NCBI GenBank assembly: GCA_024235095.1 | Contig: JACKNC010000001.1 | Span: 1,897,501 to 1,961,500 of the forward strand | DNA length: 64,000 nucleotides | Reading direction: 5' to 3' | Source of the DNA: Gammaproteobacteria bacterium | GTDB lineage: Bacteria; Pseudomonadota; Gammaproteobacteria; Competibacterales; Competibacteraceae | In this document: in pieces, positions 52,001 to 61,680 of the stretch | Layout: every line of letters starts with the position of its first letter | Position numbering within the stretch: the first letter of the stretch is position 1 | Notes under the pieces: model-generated | The model's input: the letters and a program-made list of their open reading frames with translations, nothing else | Told to the model about the DNA's origin: nothing | Databases searched by the model: none | Position numbers and translations under genes: made by a program

Positions 52001-53620
52001 CTACAACATCACCCGCCTGAAATCCGCCAGCAATTGCGCAAGATAAACGTTGAAGCGAGTGGCTAGCGCGCCATCGATCACCCGATGATCGGCGGTCAGC
52101 GACAAGGGCAGAGTCAAGCGCGGGACAAATTGCTTACCATCCCAGACCGGCTTCATCATCGACTTGCTCACGCCCAGAATCGCCACTTCCGGGGCATTGA
52201 TAATCGGCGAGAACGACGTACCGCCGATGCCGCCCACCGAGGAGATGGTAAAGCAGGCGCCCTGCATGTCCGCTGGCCCGAGTTTGCCATCGCGGGCTTT
52301 TTTGGCCAGTTCGCCCGTTTCCCGGGCGATGTCGAAGACGCCTTTTTTATCCGCATCCTTGATCACCGGCACCACCAGTCCGTTGGGCGTGTCGGCGGCA
52401 AAAGCGATATGAAAATACTGCTTGTAAACCAGGTTGTCGCCATCCAGAGAAGTGTTAAATTCCGGGAACTGCTGCATAGCCCGGACGCAAGCCTTGATGA
52501 TAAAAGCCAGCATGGTCAGCTTGCCGCCACCTTTCTCATTCTCCTTATTAATCTGTAAACGGAAAGCTTCCAGATCAGTAATGTCAGCGTCCTCGTGATA
52601 GGTCACCGCCGGGATCATCACCCAATTGCGCGCTAAATTGGCTCCAGAGATCTTTTTAATGCGCGGCAGCGGTTTACTTTCCACCGGGCCGAACTTGGCG
52701 AAATCCACGGTCGGCCAAGGCAGCAGCTCCAACCCGCCAACCGCGCCGCCCGTGGAGGCAGCGACGGGAGCCGCGCCGGTCATGACGCCCTTGACAAAGG
52801 CTTGCACGTCCTCCTTGAGAATGCGTCCCTTGGTACCGGAACCTTTGGGTAATCGGTTCAGATCGACGCCGAGTTCCCGGGCAAACCGTCGGATGGAGGG
52901 ACTGGCGTGAACCTTGGCGAAGCTGGGCGCGGCAGCGGCTTCACCCACGGGTGGGGAAGGCTTGGCGACCGGCGGCGGCTTGGGCGCGCCTTCCGGTTTG
53001 GGCGCGCGCGGACCGAGGGTGATGGCGCTGAGCGTATCCGGCAATTGCGGCTTGGCGGCGGCATCCGTCGCGCTGGTGCTCATGATGAGAATTAAGTCGC
53101 CTTGGGAAACCTGATCGCCGATCTTGACCTCGATGCTTTGTACCATGCCGGCGTAGGGCGAAGGCACCTCCATGCTAGCCTTATCGCTTTCCAGGGTAAT
53201 CAGCGGCGTATCGATTTCGACATGATCTCCGGGCGTGATCAGCACTTCGATGATCGGCACATTTTTAAAATCACCGATGTCCGGCACCCGTACTTCACGG
53301 GGTTCGCTGGAACCGGTTGCCGTCGGTTGCGTCTCGCCGCCAGTCGGGGGATGCTCCGCTGCAGACACGCTTTCCCCCACATCCAGATAGAGGATTAGAT
53401 CGCCTTCCGAGACCTTGTCGCCCACCTTGATTCTGACTTCGCGCACCTTTCCCGCCAGCGGCGAGGGTACTTCCATGCTGGCTTTATCGCTTTCCAGCAT
53501 GAGCAGCGGCGCTTCCACATCCACGCTGTCACCGGCGGCGACCAGCACGTCAATAACGTCTACGCCCTTGAAGTCGCCGATATCCGGCACATGAATTTCT
53601 TTGATGATGCTCACAGGCAA
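52001..53620 (-). CDS. aceF: Pyruvate dehydrogenase E2, dihydrolipoamide acetyltransferase
   Basis: This 539-residue E2 has two lipoyl domains (about 1-80 and 110-190), each with the lipoylated Lys in ESDKASMEVPSP. An Ala/Pro-rich linker follows, then the peripheral subunit-binding domain ASPSIRRFARELGVDLNRLP (about 237-256) and the catalytic domain ending SLTADHRVIDGALATRF with His/Asp of the CAT family. E. coli has three lipoyl domains; two is common elsewhere. It lies 7 bp after aceE. No lpd gene follows, so E3 is encoded elsewhere. Confidence 0.95.
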   Translation of the reverse strand: MPVSIIKEIHVPDIGDFKGVDVIDVLVAAGDSVDVEAPLLMLESDKASMEVPSPLAGKVREVRIKVGDKVSEGDLILYLDVGESVSAAEHPPTGGETQPTATGSSEPREVRVPDIGDFKNVPIIEVLITPGDHVEIDTPLITLESDKASMEVPSPYAGMVQSIEVKIGDQVSQGDLILIMSTSATDAAAKPQLPDTLSAITLGPRAPKPEGAPKPPPVAKPSPPVGEAAAAPSFAKVHASPSIRRFARELGVDLNRLPKGSGTKGRILKEDVQAFVKGVMTGAAPVAASTGGAVGGLELLPWPTVDFAKFGPVESKPLPRIKKISGANLARNWVMIPAVTYHEDADITDLEAFRLQINKENEKGGGKLTMLAFIIKACVRAMQQFPEFNTSLDGDNLVYKQYFHIAFAADTPNGLVVPVIKDADKKGVFDIARETGELAKKARDGKLGPADMQGACFTISSVGGIGGTSFSPIINAPEVAILGVSKSMMKPVWDGKQFVPRLTLPLSLTADHRVIDGALATRFNVYLAQLLADFRRVML

Positions 53621-53627
53621 CTCTCCC

Positions 53628-56288
53628 TTATACCGTGACCGGGTTCGGCTTTTCGGGGTTAATAGCGTACTTGGCGATAGCCTCGGCGACCTTGGCGGCT
53701 GGAACCTGGCCCTCGTCGGCCAGCGCCTTCAGTGCGGTCACCGTAACGTAGTACTGATCGACCTCGAAATGTTGGCGCAACTTGGCGCGAGTATCGCTGC
53801 GGCCATAACCGTCCGTGCCTAGCACCAGATAATGGCGGGGGATGAAAGGCCGCAATTGCTCGGCGTACAGCTTCATGTAGTCGGTCGCCGCGACCACGGG
53901 TCCCGGATGATCAGTCAAACAGGTTTCGACATAGCTCTGGCGCGGTGATTCGGTGGGATGCAGCAAGTTCCAGCGCGCCGCGTCCTGACCCTCGCGGGTC
54001 AGGCCATTGATGCCGGGCGTCGCCCAGATATCTGCGACTACCCCCCAATCCTCGCGCAAGCGGTCGGCGGCGGCGATCACTTCACGCAGGATGGACCCGC
54101 ATCCCATCAATTGCACCCGAGGACCGTCGCCTTCGCCTTGGCGGAACAGGTACATGCCCTTGAGAATGCCGTCCGCCGCGCCTTCCGGCATGGCGGGATG
54201 GTGGTAATTCTCGTTCAGGGTCGTAATGTAGTAGAAGACGTTTTCCTGTTCCTGGAGCATTCGCCGTAGGCCGTCCTGGATGATCACCGCCAGTTCATAG
54301 TTGAACGTCGGATCGTAGGACACGCAGTTGGGGATGAACTGGGCGAAGATCTGACTATGCCCATCCTGATGTTGCAAACCCTCGCCGGCCAGGGTGGTGC
54401 GCCCAGAGGTGCCGCCAATCAGGAAGCCGCGCGCCTGCAAATCGCCCGCCGCCCACGCCAAGTCGCCGATGCGTTGGAAGCCGAACATGGAGTAGTAGAT
54501 GTAGAACGGCATCATGTTAACGCCGTGATTGCTGTAGGCCGTGCCCGCAGCAATCCACGAGGACATGGCGCCGGCTTCGTTGATGCCTTCCTGCAGAATC
54601 TGTCCTTTCTTGTCTTCCTTGTAGAACATGAGCTGGTCGGCGTCCTGCGGCTCGTAAAGTTGCCCTCGGGGCGAATAGATGCCGATCTGGCGGAACATGC
54701 CTTCCATGCCGAAGGTGCGCGCTTCGTCAGCGACGATGGGTACGACACAGCGGCCAATCGTCTTGTCGCGCGCCAGTTGCGTCAGCATACGCACGAAAGC
54801 CATGGTCGTGGACATATCGCGCTCGCCCGTGTCCTGTAGCAGCGCATCGAAGCTGGCCAGCGGCGGGACCGTCAACGATTCCGCCGTGCGGCGACGTTGC
54901 GGCAGATAACCGCCCAAGGCGGCGCGGCGCTCCTGGAGGTATTTGATTTCCGGGCTGTCCGCTGCCGGTTTGTAAAACGGTGCAGCGTTGAGCTGCTCGT
55001 CGGAGATTGGGATGTGGAAGCGGTCGCGGAAGTCGCGCAACGCCTGCTCGCCCATCTTTTTCTGCGAATGGGTGATATTCTTGCCTTCGCCAGCCACGCC
55101 CATGCCGTAGCCCTTAACCGTTTTGGCCAGAATGACGGTTGGCTGGCCAGTGTGCTGGGTCGCGGCGGCGTAAGCGGCGTAAATCTTGTGCGGGTCATGG
55201 CCGCCCCGGTTCAGCCGCCAGATATCCTCGTCGGAGAGATGGCTGACCATCTGCTTGAGTTCTTCGTACTTGCCGAAGAAGCGCTCGCGGGTGTAAGCGC
55301 CGCCCTTGGCCTTGAAATTCTGATACTCGCCATCGACACACTCTTCCATTAATTTCAGCAGCATACCTTTCTTGTCGGCGGCGAACAGCGGATCCCAATA
55401 GGAACCCCATAGCACCTTGATGACGTTCCAGCCTGTACCCCGGAAATCGCCTTCCAGTTCCTGGATGATCTTGCCATTACCGCGCACGGGGCCGTCAAGC
55501 CGTTGCAGGTTGCAATTGATGACGAAGATCAGATTGTCCAGATTTTCGCGGGCAGCCAAGGCGATGGCGCCGAGTGATTCCGGTTCGTCCATCTCGCCGT
55601 CGCCGCAGAAGCACCAGACTTTGCGACCTTCGGTGTTGACGATGCCCCGATTGTGCAGGTACTTCATGAACCGCGCCTGGTAGATGGCCTGGATCGGGCC
55701 GAGACCCATCGACACAGTCGGGAACTGCCAGAAGTCCGGCATCAGCCAGGGGTGCGGGTAGGAACTCAGGCCATTGCCGTCGACTTCCTGCCGGAAGTTG
55801 TCCAACTGTTGTTCATTTAGCCGCCCTTCCAGATAAGCGCGGGCGTAGATGCCGGGCGCGGAATGGCCCTGAATGAACACCAGATCGCCGCCATGCGCAT
55901 CGTTGGGCGCATGCCAGAAATGATTGAAGCCGACATCATACAGGGTGGCGCTGGAGGCGAAGCTAGCGATATGTCCACCCAGTTCGGAAGTAATGCGATT
56001 GGCCTTGATGACCATGGCCAGGGCATTCCAGCGGATCAGCGAGCGAATGCGCCATTCCATGCCAGGATCGCCGGGGGTGTATTGCTCCTGATCGACCGGG
56101 ATGGTGTTGAAGTACGGGGTATTGGCGCTGTAGGGCATGTGGACGCCGGCGGCGCGGGCCTTACTTTGCAGTTCGCCTAGCAGTTGATGAGCGCGTTGCA
56201 GCCCTTCAGCGTCGAGGACGGCGTCGAGGGCGTCGAGCCATTCCTGGGTTTCCTGCGGATCGGGATCGCTGTAGTTTTTGATCGTCAT
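53628..56288 (-). CDS. aceE: Pyruvate dehydrogenase E1, homodimeric type
   Basis: This is 886 residues from ATG 56288 (E. coli 887), preceded by AGGACCGTCC; an upstream start would add 18 unrelated residues. It begins MTIKNYSDPDPQETQEWLDAL. The thiamine diphosphate and magnesium motif is CGDGEMDEPESLGAI (about 228-242). HDPHKIYAAYAAA, FQRIGDLAWAAGDLQARGFL and LGTDGYGRSDTRAKLR are conserved. It decarboxylates pyruvate, feeding acetyl-CoA to the TCA cycle and to PHA synthesis by the phaC product. Confidence 0.97.
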   Translation of the reverse strand: MTIKNYSDPDPQETQEWLDALDAVLDAEGLQRAHQLLGELQSKARAAGVHMPYSANTPYFNTIPVDQEQYTPGDPGMEWRIRSLIRWNALAMVIKANRITSELGGHIASFASSATLYDVGFNHFWHAPNDAHGGDLVFIQGHSAPGIYARAYLEGRLNEQQLDNFRQEVDGNGLSSYPHPWLMPDFWQFPTVSMGLGPIQAIYQARFMKYLHNRGIVNTEGRKVWCFCGDGEMDEPESLGAIALAARENLDNLIFVINCNLQRLDGPVRGNGKIIQELEGDFRGTGWNVIKVLWGSYWDPLFAADKKGMLLKLMEECVDGEYQNFKAKGGAYTRERFFGKYEELKQMVSHLSDEDIWRLNRGGHDPHKIYAAYAAATQHTGQPTVILAKTVKGYGMGVAGEGKNITHSQKKMGEQALRDFRDRFHIPISDEQLNAAPFYKPAADSPEIKYLQERRAALGGYLPQRRRTAESLTVPPLASFDALLQDTGERDMSTTMAFVRMLTQLARDKTIGRCVVPIVADEARTFGMEGMFRQIGIYSPRGQLYEPQDADQLMFYKEDKKGQILQEGINEAGAMSSWIAAGTAYSNHGVNMMPFYIYYSMFGFQRIGDLAWAAGDLQARGFLIGGTSGRTTLAGEGLQHQDGHSQIFAQFIPNCVSYDPTFNYELAVIIQDGLRRMLQEQENVFYYITTLNENYHHPAMPEGAADGILKGMYLFRQGEGDGPRVQLMGCGSILREVIAAADRLREDWGVVADIWATPGINGLTREGQDAARWNLLHPTESPRQSYVETCLTDHPGPVVAATDYMKLYAEQLRPFIPRHYLVLGTDGYGRSDTRAKLRQHFEVDQYYVTVTALKALADEGQVPAAKVAEAIAKYAINPEKPNPVTV

Positions 56289-56480
56289 GGACGGTCCTGC
56301 GCGTGTAATGGATTGATGGAGCGCCGCTCCGCTACCAGGCAAAGAGATAGGCCACTTGATCCGGCGGGTGCGGGTATTTCCTAAAGAATAGGTCGGGAAT
56401 TGGAAAATGCAGCATCGCGCATCAGGTGCTGGAACATGTTAATCTGCTATTCGGCTACAGAATCCGTGAGGCGTCATCGT

Positions 56481-57347
56481 ATGCAACGTCTAAAAATCCA
56501 TCATCTGACGGTCTATGAATTCTCCAGTCCGGTTACGCTTCAACCGCATCGACTATTGATCCGCCCGCGCGAGGGGCATGATGTCCGCATTGAATCCTCG
56601 AAACTGGAAATTTCGCCGGCGCATCGAGTTAAATGGCACCGGGATGTTTTCGATAATTCCGTCGCAGTGGTCCGTTTCCTGGAGAACGCGCAACGGTTGG
56701 CCATTGATAGCGAAGTCGTGATCCAGCATTACGAGGAAGCGCCTCTGGACTTCATTGTCGAGGATTACGCCGTCGATTATCCCTTCGAGTACCGTAGGGA
56801 GGAACGGGTCGATCTAGCGCCTTTTCAACAAATGGTGTACGCCGATCAGCAGTCGGTGTTGCGTGATTGGTTCAGGCAACTCAATTTGCTGTCGGGAAAA
56901 GTCGAGACCTATGTGCTGCTGGATCAGTTGAATCGGATTATTACAAATGAATTCAACTATATGATTCGCGAAGAACCGGGGGTGCAATCGCCGGAGCAAA
57001 CCTTGAGCAGCCGCAGCGGCTCCTGCCGCGACTACGCCACGTTATTTATTGAAGCCTGCCGTTTCCTTGGCCTGGCCAGTCGATTCGTGAGCGGCTATTC
57101 CCACGTTCCCGGACTGGGAGCGGGCGGCGCATCAACCCATGCTTGGGCGGAGGTGTATTTGCCCGGTCCTGGTTGGAAGGGATTTGATCCCACTGCCGGC
57201 GAATTGACCGGCAATCGGCATATTCCCGTCGCGGTAGCCCGCCATCCGGAAATGGCGCCGCCTGTCGCCGGCAGTTTCGTTGGGCCAAAAGGACCGCTGC
57301 CAACTCTGAGCGTTAAAGTGCAGGTTACACCGCTTATGTGTTCTTAA
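56481..57347 (+). CDS. Transglutaminase-like cysteine protease family protein
   Basis: This 288-residue protein has an N-terminal beta-sandwich typical of bacterial transglutaminase-like proteins (LKIHHLTVYEFSSPVTLQPH at about 3-22) and a C-terminal core. The catalytic triad is visible: Cys in RSGSCRDYATLFIEACR, His in STHAWAEVYLPG and Asp in GWKGFDPTAGE. ATG 56481 matches the family start; an in-frame start 81 bases upstream adds unrelated residues. No signal peptide is seen, so it probably acts in the cytoplasm. Its substrate is unknown. Confidence 0.88.
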   Translation: MQRLKIHHLTVYEFSSPVTLQPHRLLIRPREGHDVRIESSKLEISPAHRVKWHRDVFDNSVAVVRFLENAQRLAIDSEVVIQHYEEAPLDFIVEDYAVDYPFEYRREERVDLAPFQQMVYADQQSVLRDWFRQLNLLSGKVETYVLLDQLNRIITNEFNYMIREEPGVQSPEQTLSSRSGSCRDYATLFIEACRFLGLASRFVSGYSHVPGLGAGGASTHAWAEVYLPGPGWKGFDPTAGELTGNRHIPVAVARHPEMAPPVAGSFVGPKGPLPTLSVKVQVTPLMCS

Positions 57348-57371
57348 TAAATATTATTACAACAAATTTTC

Positions 57372-57660
57372 GGCTCTTCAAGGATTCTTGTGGAGTCGAC
57401 CAATTCGGGAGCAGTTCGCGGATCCAACCCTTTGATCTTGCAAGAGGCAGCCACGGCTTGGCGTACTGATCTTGGCCTAAAGATCCACATTCCACAGAAA
57501 CTCTCGAAGAGCCATTTAGGTTCTTCAATGGTTCTTGTGAAATTGATGCTGCAATCGGTAGGTCGGGTACAGGACGTGCCCGACATGCGCGCTCCTGTCG
57601 GGCAACGCTACGCTTTTGCTCGACCTACAGTGTGAGTTCCACAAGAATCCTCGAAGAACC
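57372..57660. repeat. Nested inverted-repeat array (two palindromic units, one enclosing a REP-like element)
   Basis: Four related 25-bp sequences occur. GGCTCTTCAAGGATTCTTGTGG (57372) and an inverted relative ending GAAGAGCC (57513) bound unit 1. GGTTCTTCAATGGTTCTTGTG (57519) and an inverted relative ending GAAGAACC (57660) bound unit 2. Each unit is about 142 bp. Inside unit 2 a second palindrome runs from GTAGGTCG (57558) to CGACCTAC (57628) with inner GCCCGACA/TGTCGGGC. These lie in the 411-bp gap 57348-57758, which has no gene. They look like miniature mobile or REP-type elements. Confidence 0.75.
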
Positions 57661-57758
57661 AATTTTCTTGCATAAGATAGAAATTTCGGTATTTTACCCT
57701 ACCCAAGCGTAAATCCCTCGACAATGTTCAATTACCCCATTTTGAAGAGATAAAGCCG

Positions 57759-59810
57759 ATGAAAAAATACCGATTGTCGATCATGCTGCTTATTCCACTT
57801 TTGTTCATGTTGTACTTCTCGACGACTGTCGTAATAAACAAACTTAATGCAGTTAATGAGATGTCTGCTGTAGAGGATTTGGCGAATTTAACTGTCAAGG
57901 CAAGCGCATTGATTCATGAGTTGCAAAAAGAGCGGGGTATGTCAGCCGGTTTGTTAGGAAGTCGAGGGACACAATTTCAAGATAAAATTTCAGGGCAGCG
58001 CACTGAGTCCGATCAGCGAATTACCGATTTAAAACATTTCCTTGAAAATTTCGACAGTCAGTCTTTTGGCGAAGCGTTCAATGCGGCGCTAAACAGTGCG
58101 ATGCAGCAACTTCAACAGATTGAAAGTAAAAGGCAAGAGATCAGTGCTCTGAACATAGGCGTTAAGGACGCCATCGGTTATTACTCCCGAGTGAATGCCT
58201 TATTTTTAGATTTAATTGCTTACATTGTGAAGGAAACTGAGCATGGTGAAATTGCGATTCAGGCAACGGCTTATCTCGGATTTTTACAAAGCAAGGAAAA
58301 GTCTGGCATTGAGCGCGCTGTTTTGAGCAATACTTTTGCCAGTCATGCTTTCGCACCAGGTATGTTCAACTACTTCAGCGAAATCGTGGCGGCTCAAGAT
58401 GCGTATATGAAGTTTTTCATGTCACTCGCCATGCATGATCAAAGGACTTTCTACCAGGATACAATGCAGGGACAATTTATTGATGAAACAGCAAGATTAC
58501 GCAAGATCGCTTTTGAAAAGGCTAATGAAGAAATTAAGGATGTAGATGCCCGTTACTGGTTTGAAATGCAGACCGGAAAAATTAATTTGCTGAAAAAAGT
58601 AGAAGACCGGCTTTCTAGCGATCTGATTGAGCGGGCGCATCAACTGGGAACCCAAGCTCAATGGGGCCTTATGCTGGCCTTTCTGGTTACGCTAATTGCT
58701 CTGATAGTGACCGTCGCCTCCATTCGTGCGATCAAGCAACCGCTAAGAGAGGCAGTGAAGGTAGCTAATCAGATTGCTAATGGTGATTTGGCCTACAGGC
58801 TTGAGAATCCCTTCCACGATGAGATTGGTCAGTTGCTGCAAGCGATGCAGGCGATGCAGGACAGCTTGCGGAAAATCGTTGGCGAAGTGCGAATAGCGAC
58901 GCATACGGTCAGCACCGCAGCGGCGGAGATTGCTCAAGGCAGCGGTGATTTGTCGCAACGCACCGAGGAACAAGCCTCCGCTCTGGAACAAACGGCGTCC
59001 AGCATAGAAGAGCTGACCTCGACCGTGAAGCAAAGCGCCGACAACGCCACGCAAGCCAACCAGTTGGCTGACGCAGCGCGGACCCAAGCTGAGCAGGGCG
59101 GACAGGTGGCCCATCAGGCCATGACAGCTATGGGCGCAATGGACGCCAGCAGCCGCAAGATGGCTGACATTATCAGCGTCATCGACGAAATTGCTTTCCA
59201 GACGAATCTCCTTGCCTTAAACGCGGCGGTGGAAGCCGCGCGGGCTGGAGAACAAGGTCGTGGCTTCGCCGTCGTGGCTGGCGAGGTGCGCAAGCTGGCG
59301 CAGCGTAGCGCCACAGCCGCCAAAGAGATCGGCGCATTGATTACCGATAGTGGGATCAAGGCCCAGGATAGCGCCAGACTCGCGCAACAATCTGGACAAA
59401 GCCTTCAAGAAATTGTCACGGCAGTCAAAGAAGTCAGCGACATCGTGGCTGAGATAGCAGCGGCGGCCCGCGAGCAAGCCACGGATATTGAGCAGGTCAA
59501 TAAAGCCATCTTGCAAATAGACCAAGTGACTCAACAGAACGCGGCATTGGTGGAAGAGACCGCCGCCGCCAGCCAGGCGATGGGTGAGCAAGCCAAACAG
59601 CTTGACGCCCTGATGGGCTTCTTCCGTTTGGAAAGCGAGGCTGTTGCATCCTCCGAGGCAGCCCCTGTCCAGGCGCAGCGATCATCAACGTATTCAAGCC
59701 AACCCTCTTATCCACAGCCTCGCCCGCAGACCGGCGCGAAGCCCATTGCCGCCAGCAGCTGGCAACCTGTTGCGGTGAGCGGCGATAGTGAAGAATGGGA
59801 GACGTTTTAG
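57759..59810 (+). CDS. Methyl-accepting chemotaxis protein with NIT sensor domain
   Basis: This is a 683-residue chemoreceptor. TM1 is about 7-27; a periplasmic NIT-type domain with LQKERGMSAGLLGSRGTQF (about 55-73) and YLGFLQSKEKSGIERAVLSN (about 168-187); TM2 about 303-324; HAMP about 325-378 (IKQPLREAVKVANQIANGDLAYR). The signalling hairpin tip is EIAFQTNLLALNAAVEAARAG and GRGFAVVAGEVRKLA. It ends EEWETF, very close to the NWETF pentapeptide that tethers CheR and CheB to E. coli receptors. NIT domains are associated with nitrate or nitrite sensing. No other che genes are nearby. Confidence 0.92.
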   Translation: MKKYRLSIMLLIPLLFMLYFSTTVVINKLNAVNEMSAVEDLANLTVKASALIHELQKERGMSAGLLGSRGTQFQDKISGQRTESDQRITDLKHFLENFDSQSFGEAFNAALNSAMQQLQQIESKRQEISALNIGVKDAIGYYSRVNALFLDLIAYIVKETEHGEIAIQATAYLGFLQSKEKSGIERAVLSNTFASHAFAPGMFNYFSEIVAAQDAYMKFFMSLAMHDQRTFYQDTMQGQFIDETARLRKIAFEKANEEIKDVDARYWFEMQTGKINLLKKVEDRLSSDLIERAHQLGTQAQWGLMLAFLVTLIALIVTVASIRAIKQPLREAVKVANQIANGDLAYRLENPFHDEIGQLLQAMQAMQDSLRKIVGEVRIATHTVSTAAAEIAQGSGDLSQRTEEQASALEQTASSIEELTSTVKQSADNATQANQLADAARTQAEQGGQVAHQAMTAMGAMDASSRKMADIISVIDEIAFQTNLLALNAAVEAARAGEQGRGFAVVAGEVRKLAQRSATAAKEIGALITDSGIKAQDSARLAQQSGQSLQEIVTAVKEVSDIVAEIAAAAREQATDIEQVNKAILQIDQVTQQNAALVEETAAASQAMGEQAKQLDALMGFFRLESEAVASSEAAPVQAQRSSTYSSQPSYPQPRPQTGAKPIAASSWQPVAVSGDSEEWETF

Positions 59811-59815
59811 AAGCA

Positions 59816-59850
59816 GCAAAAACCGTTCCTCTGTCCGCAGGGGAACGGTT
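59816..59850 (-). terminator. Terminator of phaC (possibly bidirectional)
   Basis: AACCGTTCC (59821-59829) pairs with GGAACGGTT (59842-59850). On the minus strand the stem is followed by TTTTTGCTGC, so it terminates phaC. It may also end the convergent chemoreceptor transcript. Confidence 0.75.
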
Positions 59851-59879
59851 GCAATTTCACTGATGACTTCTGTCTATCA

Positions 59880-61586
59880 TTACTTTTCAATCACATAGCG
59901 GCCTGGCGCTGCTTCCAGTGCGGGATAATCCACATTGCCCAGCGAGGGTGGCGGCCCTACGGGACCACAACGCTCAGCCAGCCAGTGCGTCCAGTCTTCC
60001 CACCAGGAACCCGGACCCTTCTCAATAGTTTCTCGCCAAGCTTCGGAATCTTTGCAACTCGTCGCGTCGCCCACCCAGTAACGCCGCTTGGGCGGAGTCA
60101 CCGGCGGATTGATGATGCCGAGAATATGGCCGGACGTAGCCAGTACGTAACGCGCTGATCCGCCCGTCAACCCGCACAGCCGGAAGGTCTGTTTCCAGGG
60201 CGCGATGTGATCCTGCTCTGCCCCGACCGCGTAAAGCGGCGCAGTAATAGCGCCCAGGTCGAGCCGGCGACCGCCAATCTCCAGATGGCCAGGCTCCTGT
60301 AATTTGTTATTTAAATACAGCTCGCGCAGGTAGAACTCATGCATCGCCGCCGGCATCCGGGTCGTGTCGCAATTCCAGAACAACACATCGCTGGGCGGCA
60401 GCTCCTCTCCATACAGATAACTGTGCATGACGTAATGCCAGATCAGGCTGTTGGGGCGCAGCATACGGAAGGCCCGAGCCATATCAGCGCCGTCTAGATA
60501 GCCGGTTTTCGCCATGCGCTGGCGCAGGAACTCGAAACTGGCCTCGTTCAGAAACACGCCGATTTCACCGGGATCGCTGAAATCCACCAGCGTGGTGAAG
60601 GTCGTCCAGTGTGCGACTGGATTCGCCGCGCGGTCGGCGGGATCGGCGTTGAGCCAGGCCAGCAGCATGGCGACCGCCGTGCCGCCCAGGCAATAACCTG
60701 TCGCATGAACCTGGGGAACGCCGCAAATGGCGCGGGCCGCATCCAGCGCCGGACGCACGCCCTTGAGCAGATAATCATCCAGCGTCGTTGCTCGCGCCTC
60801 GGGATCGGGATTCTTCCAACTGGTGATGAACACAGTGAAACCCTGCTCAACCAGATAGCGCGCCAGACTGTTGCGCGGGCTTAGATCCATGATGTAGAAC
60901 TTGTTGATCCATGGCGCGACCAGCACGATGGGCGTGGCGTGAACCTGGAGGGTGGCCGGGGCATACTGGATCAGTTCCAGCAATTCGTTACGCAGCACCA
61001 CCTGGCCGGGGGTCGTCGCCAGATCGCGCCCGACCTGAAAAGCGTCTGGCTCCACCATGCGCACGTCCTGAGCAGCGGCGTCCTCCAGCCAGTTCTGGAA
61101 CCCCCAGAGTACGCTTAAACCCTGGGTCGCCAGGGCGCGGCGCAAGGCCTCGGGATTAGTCCAAAAGAAATTGGTCGGCGCAACGGCGTCCAGCCATTGC
61201 CGGCTCCAGAACGCGGCTCGCCGGCGCTGTTCAGACGTGACGCCCTCAGTTGTGTAGATGGCGTCCTCCAGCCAATGGACATAGAGCAGGTACATTTCCT
61301 TGAGATAGGCGAACCAGGGCTGATCAGTCCAGACCGCGTCCTGGAAGCGTTCGTCATAAACCACGGCGTTGACTGCGGGTTCACTGGCGATGCCGAAGCT
61401 GGCGCGACTGAAGCGATCGTGAATTTTGCCGGCGTCCAACATCAACTGCTGCAAAATGGTCGCCAACCGCTCGGGCTGACGCAACCAAGCTTGCTGGACG
61501 GCCAGGCTGGAGCCGACGATATCGAAAGGATCAAAAGTAGAGTTCAGTGCGTTTAATAGGGTAGGAATAGGCGACGGAGCGTTCAT
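59880..61586 (-). CDS. phaC: Class I poly(3-hydroxyalkanoate) synthase
   Basis: This 568-residue synthase polymerises 3-hydroxyacyl-CoA into PHA granules. The lipase-like box GYCLGG (297-302) carries catalytic Cys299. The partner Asp lies in AVGAEQDHIAPWKQTF and the His in ATSGHILGIINPP. The N-terminal domain has APWINKFYIMDLSPRNSLARY. Length and motifs fit class I (short-chain monomers, no PhaE or PhaR). AAAGGAGAATCAATA precedes the ATG. No phaA, phaB or phasin gene is in the window. Confidence 0.95.
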   Translation of the reverse strand: MNAPSPIPTLLNALNSTFDPFDIVGSSLAVQQAWLRQPERLATILQQLMLDAGKIHDRFSRASFGIASEPAVNAVVYDERFQDAVWTDQPWFAYLKEMYLLYVHWLEDAIYTTEGVTSEQRRRAAFWSRQWLDAVAPTNFFWTNPEALRRALATQGLSVLWGFQNWLEDAAAQDVRMVEPDAFQVGRDLATTPGQVVLRNELLELIQYAPATLQVHATPIVLVAPWINKFYIMDLSPRNSLARYLVEQGFTVFITSWKNPDPEARATTLDDYLLKGVRPALDAARAICGVPQVHATGYCLGGTAVAMLLAWLNADPADRAANPVAHWTTFTTLVDFSDPGEIGVFLNEASFEFLRQRMAKTGYLDGADMARAFRMLRPNSLIWHYVMHSYLYGEELPPSDVLFWNCDTTRMPAAMHEFYLRELYLNNKLQEPGHLEIGGRRLDLGAITAPLYAVGAEQDHIAPWKQTFRLCGLTGGSARYVLATSGHILGIINPPVTPPKRRYWVGDATSCKDSEAWRETIEKGPGSWWEDWTHWLAERCGPVGPPPSLGNVDYPALEAAPGRYVIEK

Positions 61587-61654
61587 TATTGATTCTCCTT
61601 TGCCGCGCTGGCCGCAGGGTCGTAGGCGGCGGACGTGAGCTGCTAAACAACGCC

Positions 61655-61660
61655 ATTATA
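61655..61660 (-). promoter_or_regulatory. Likely -10 box of the phaC promoter
   Basis: The minus strand has a perfect TATAAT 69 bp before the phaC ATG in the 94-bp gap after rlmKL. The hexamer 17 bp upstream (TAAAGG) is a poor -35, so confidence is limited. Confidence 0.45.
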
Positions 61661-61680
61661 CCCCTTTTATCCTCCGGCCT

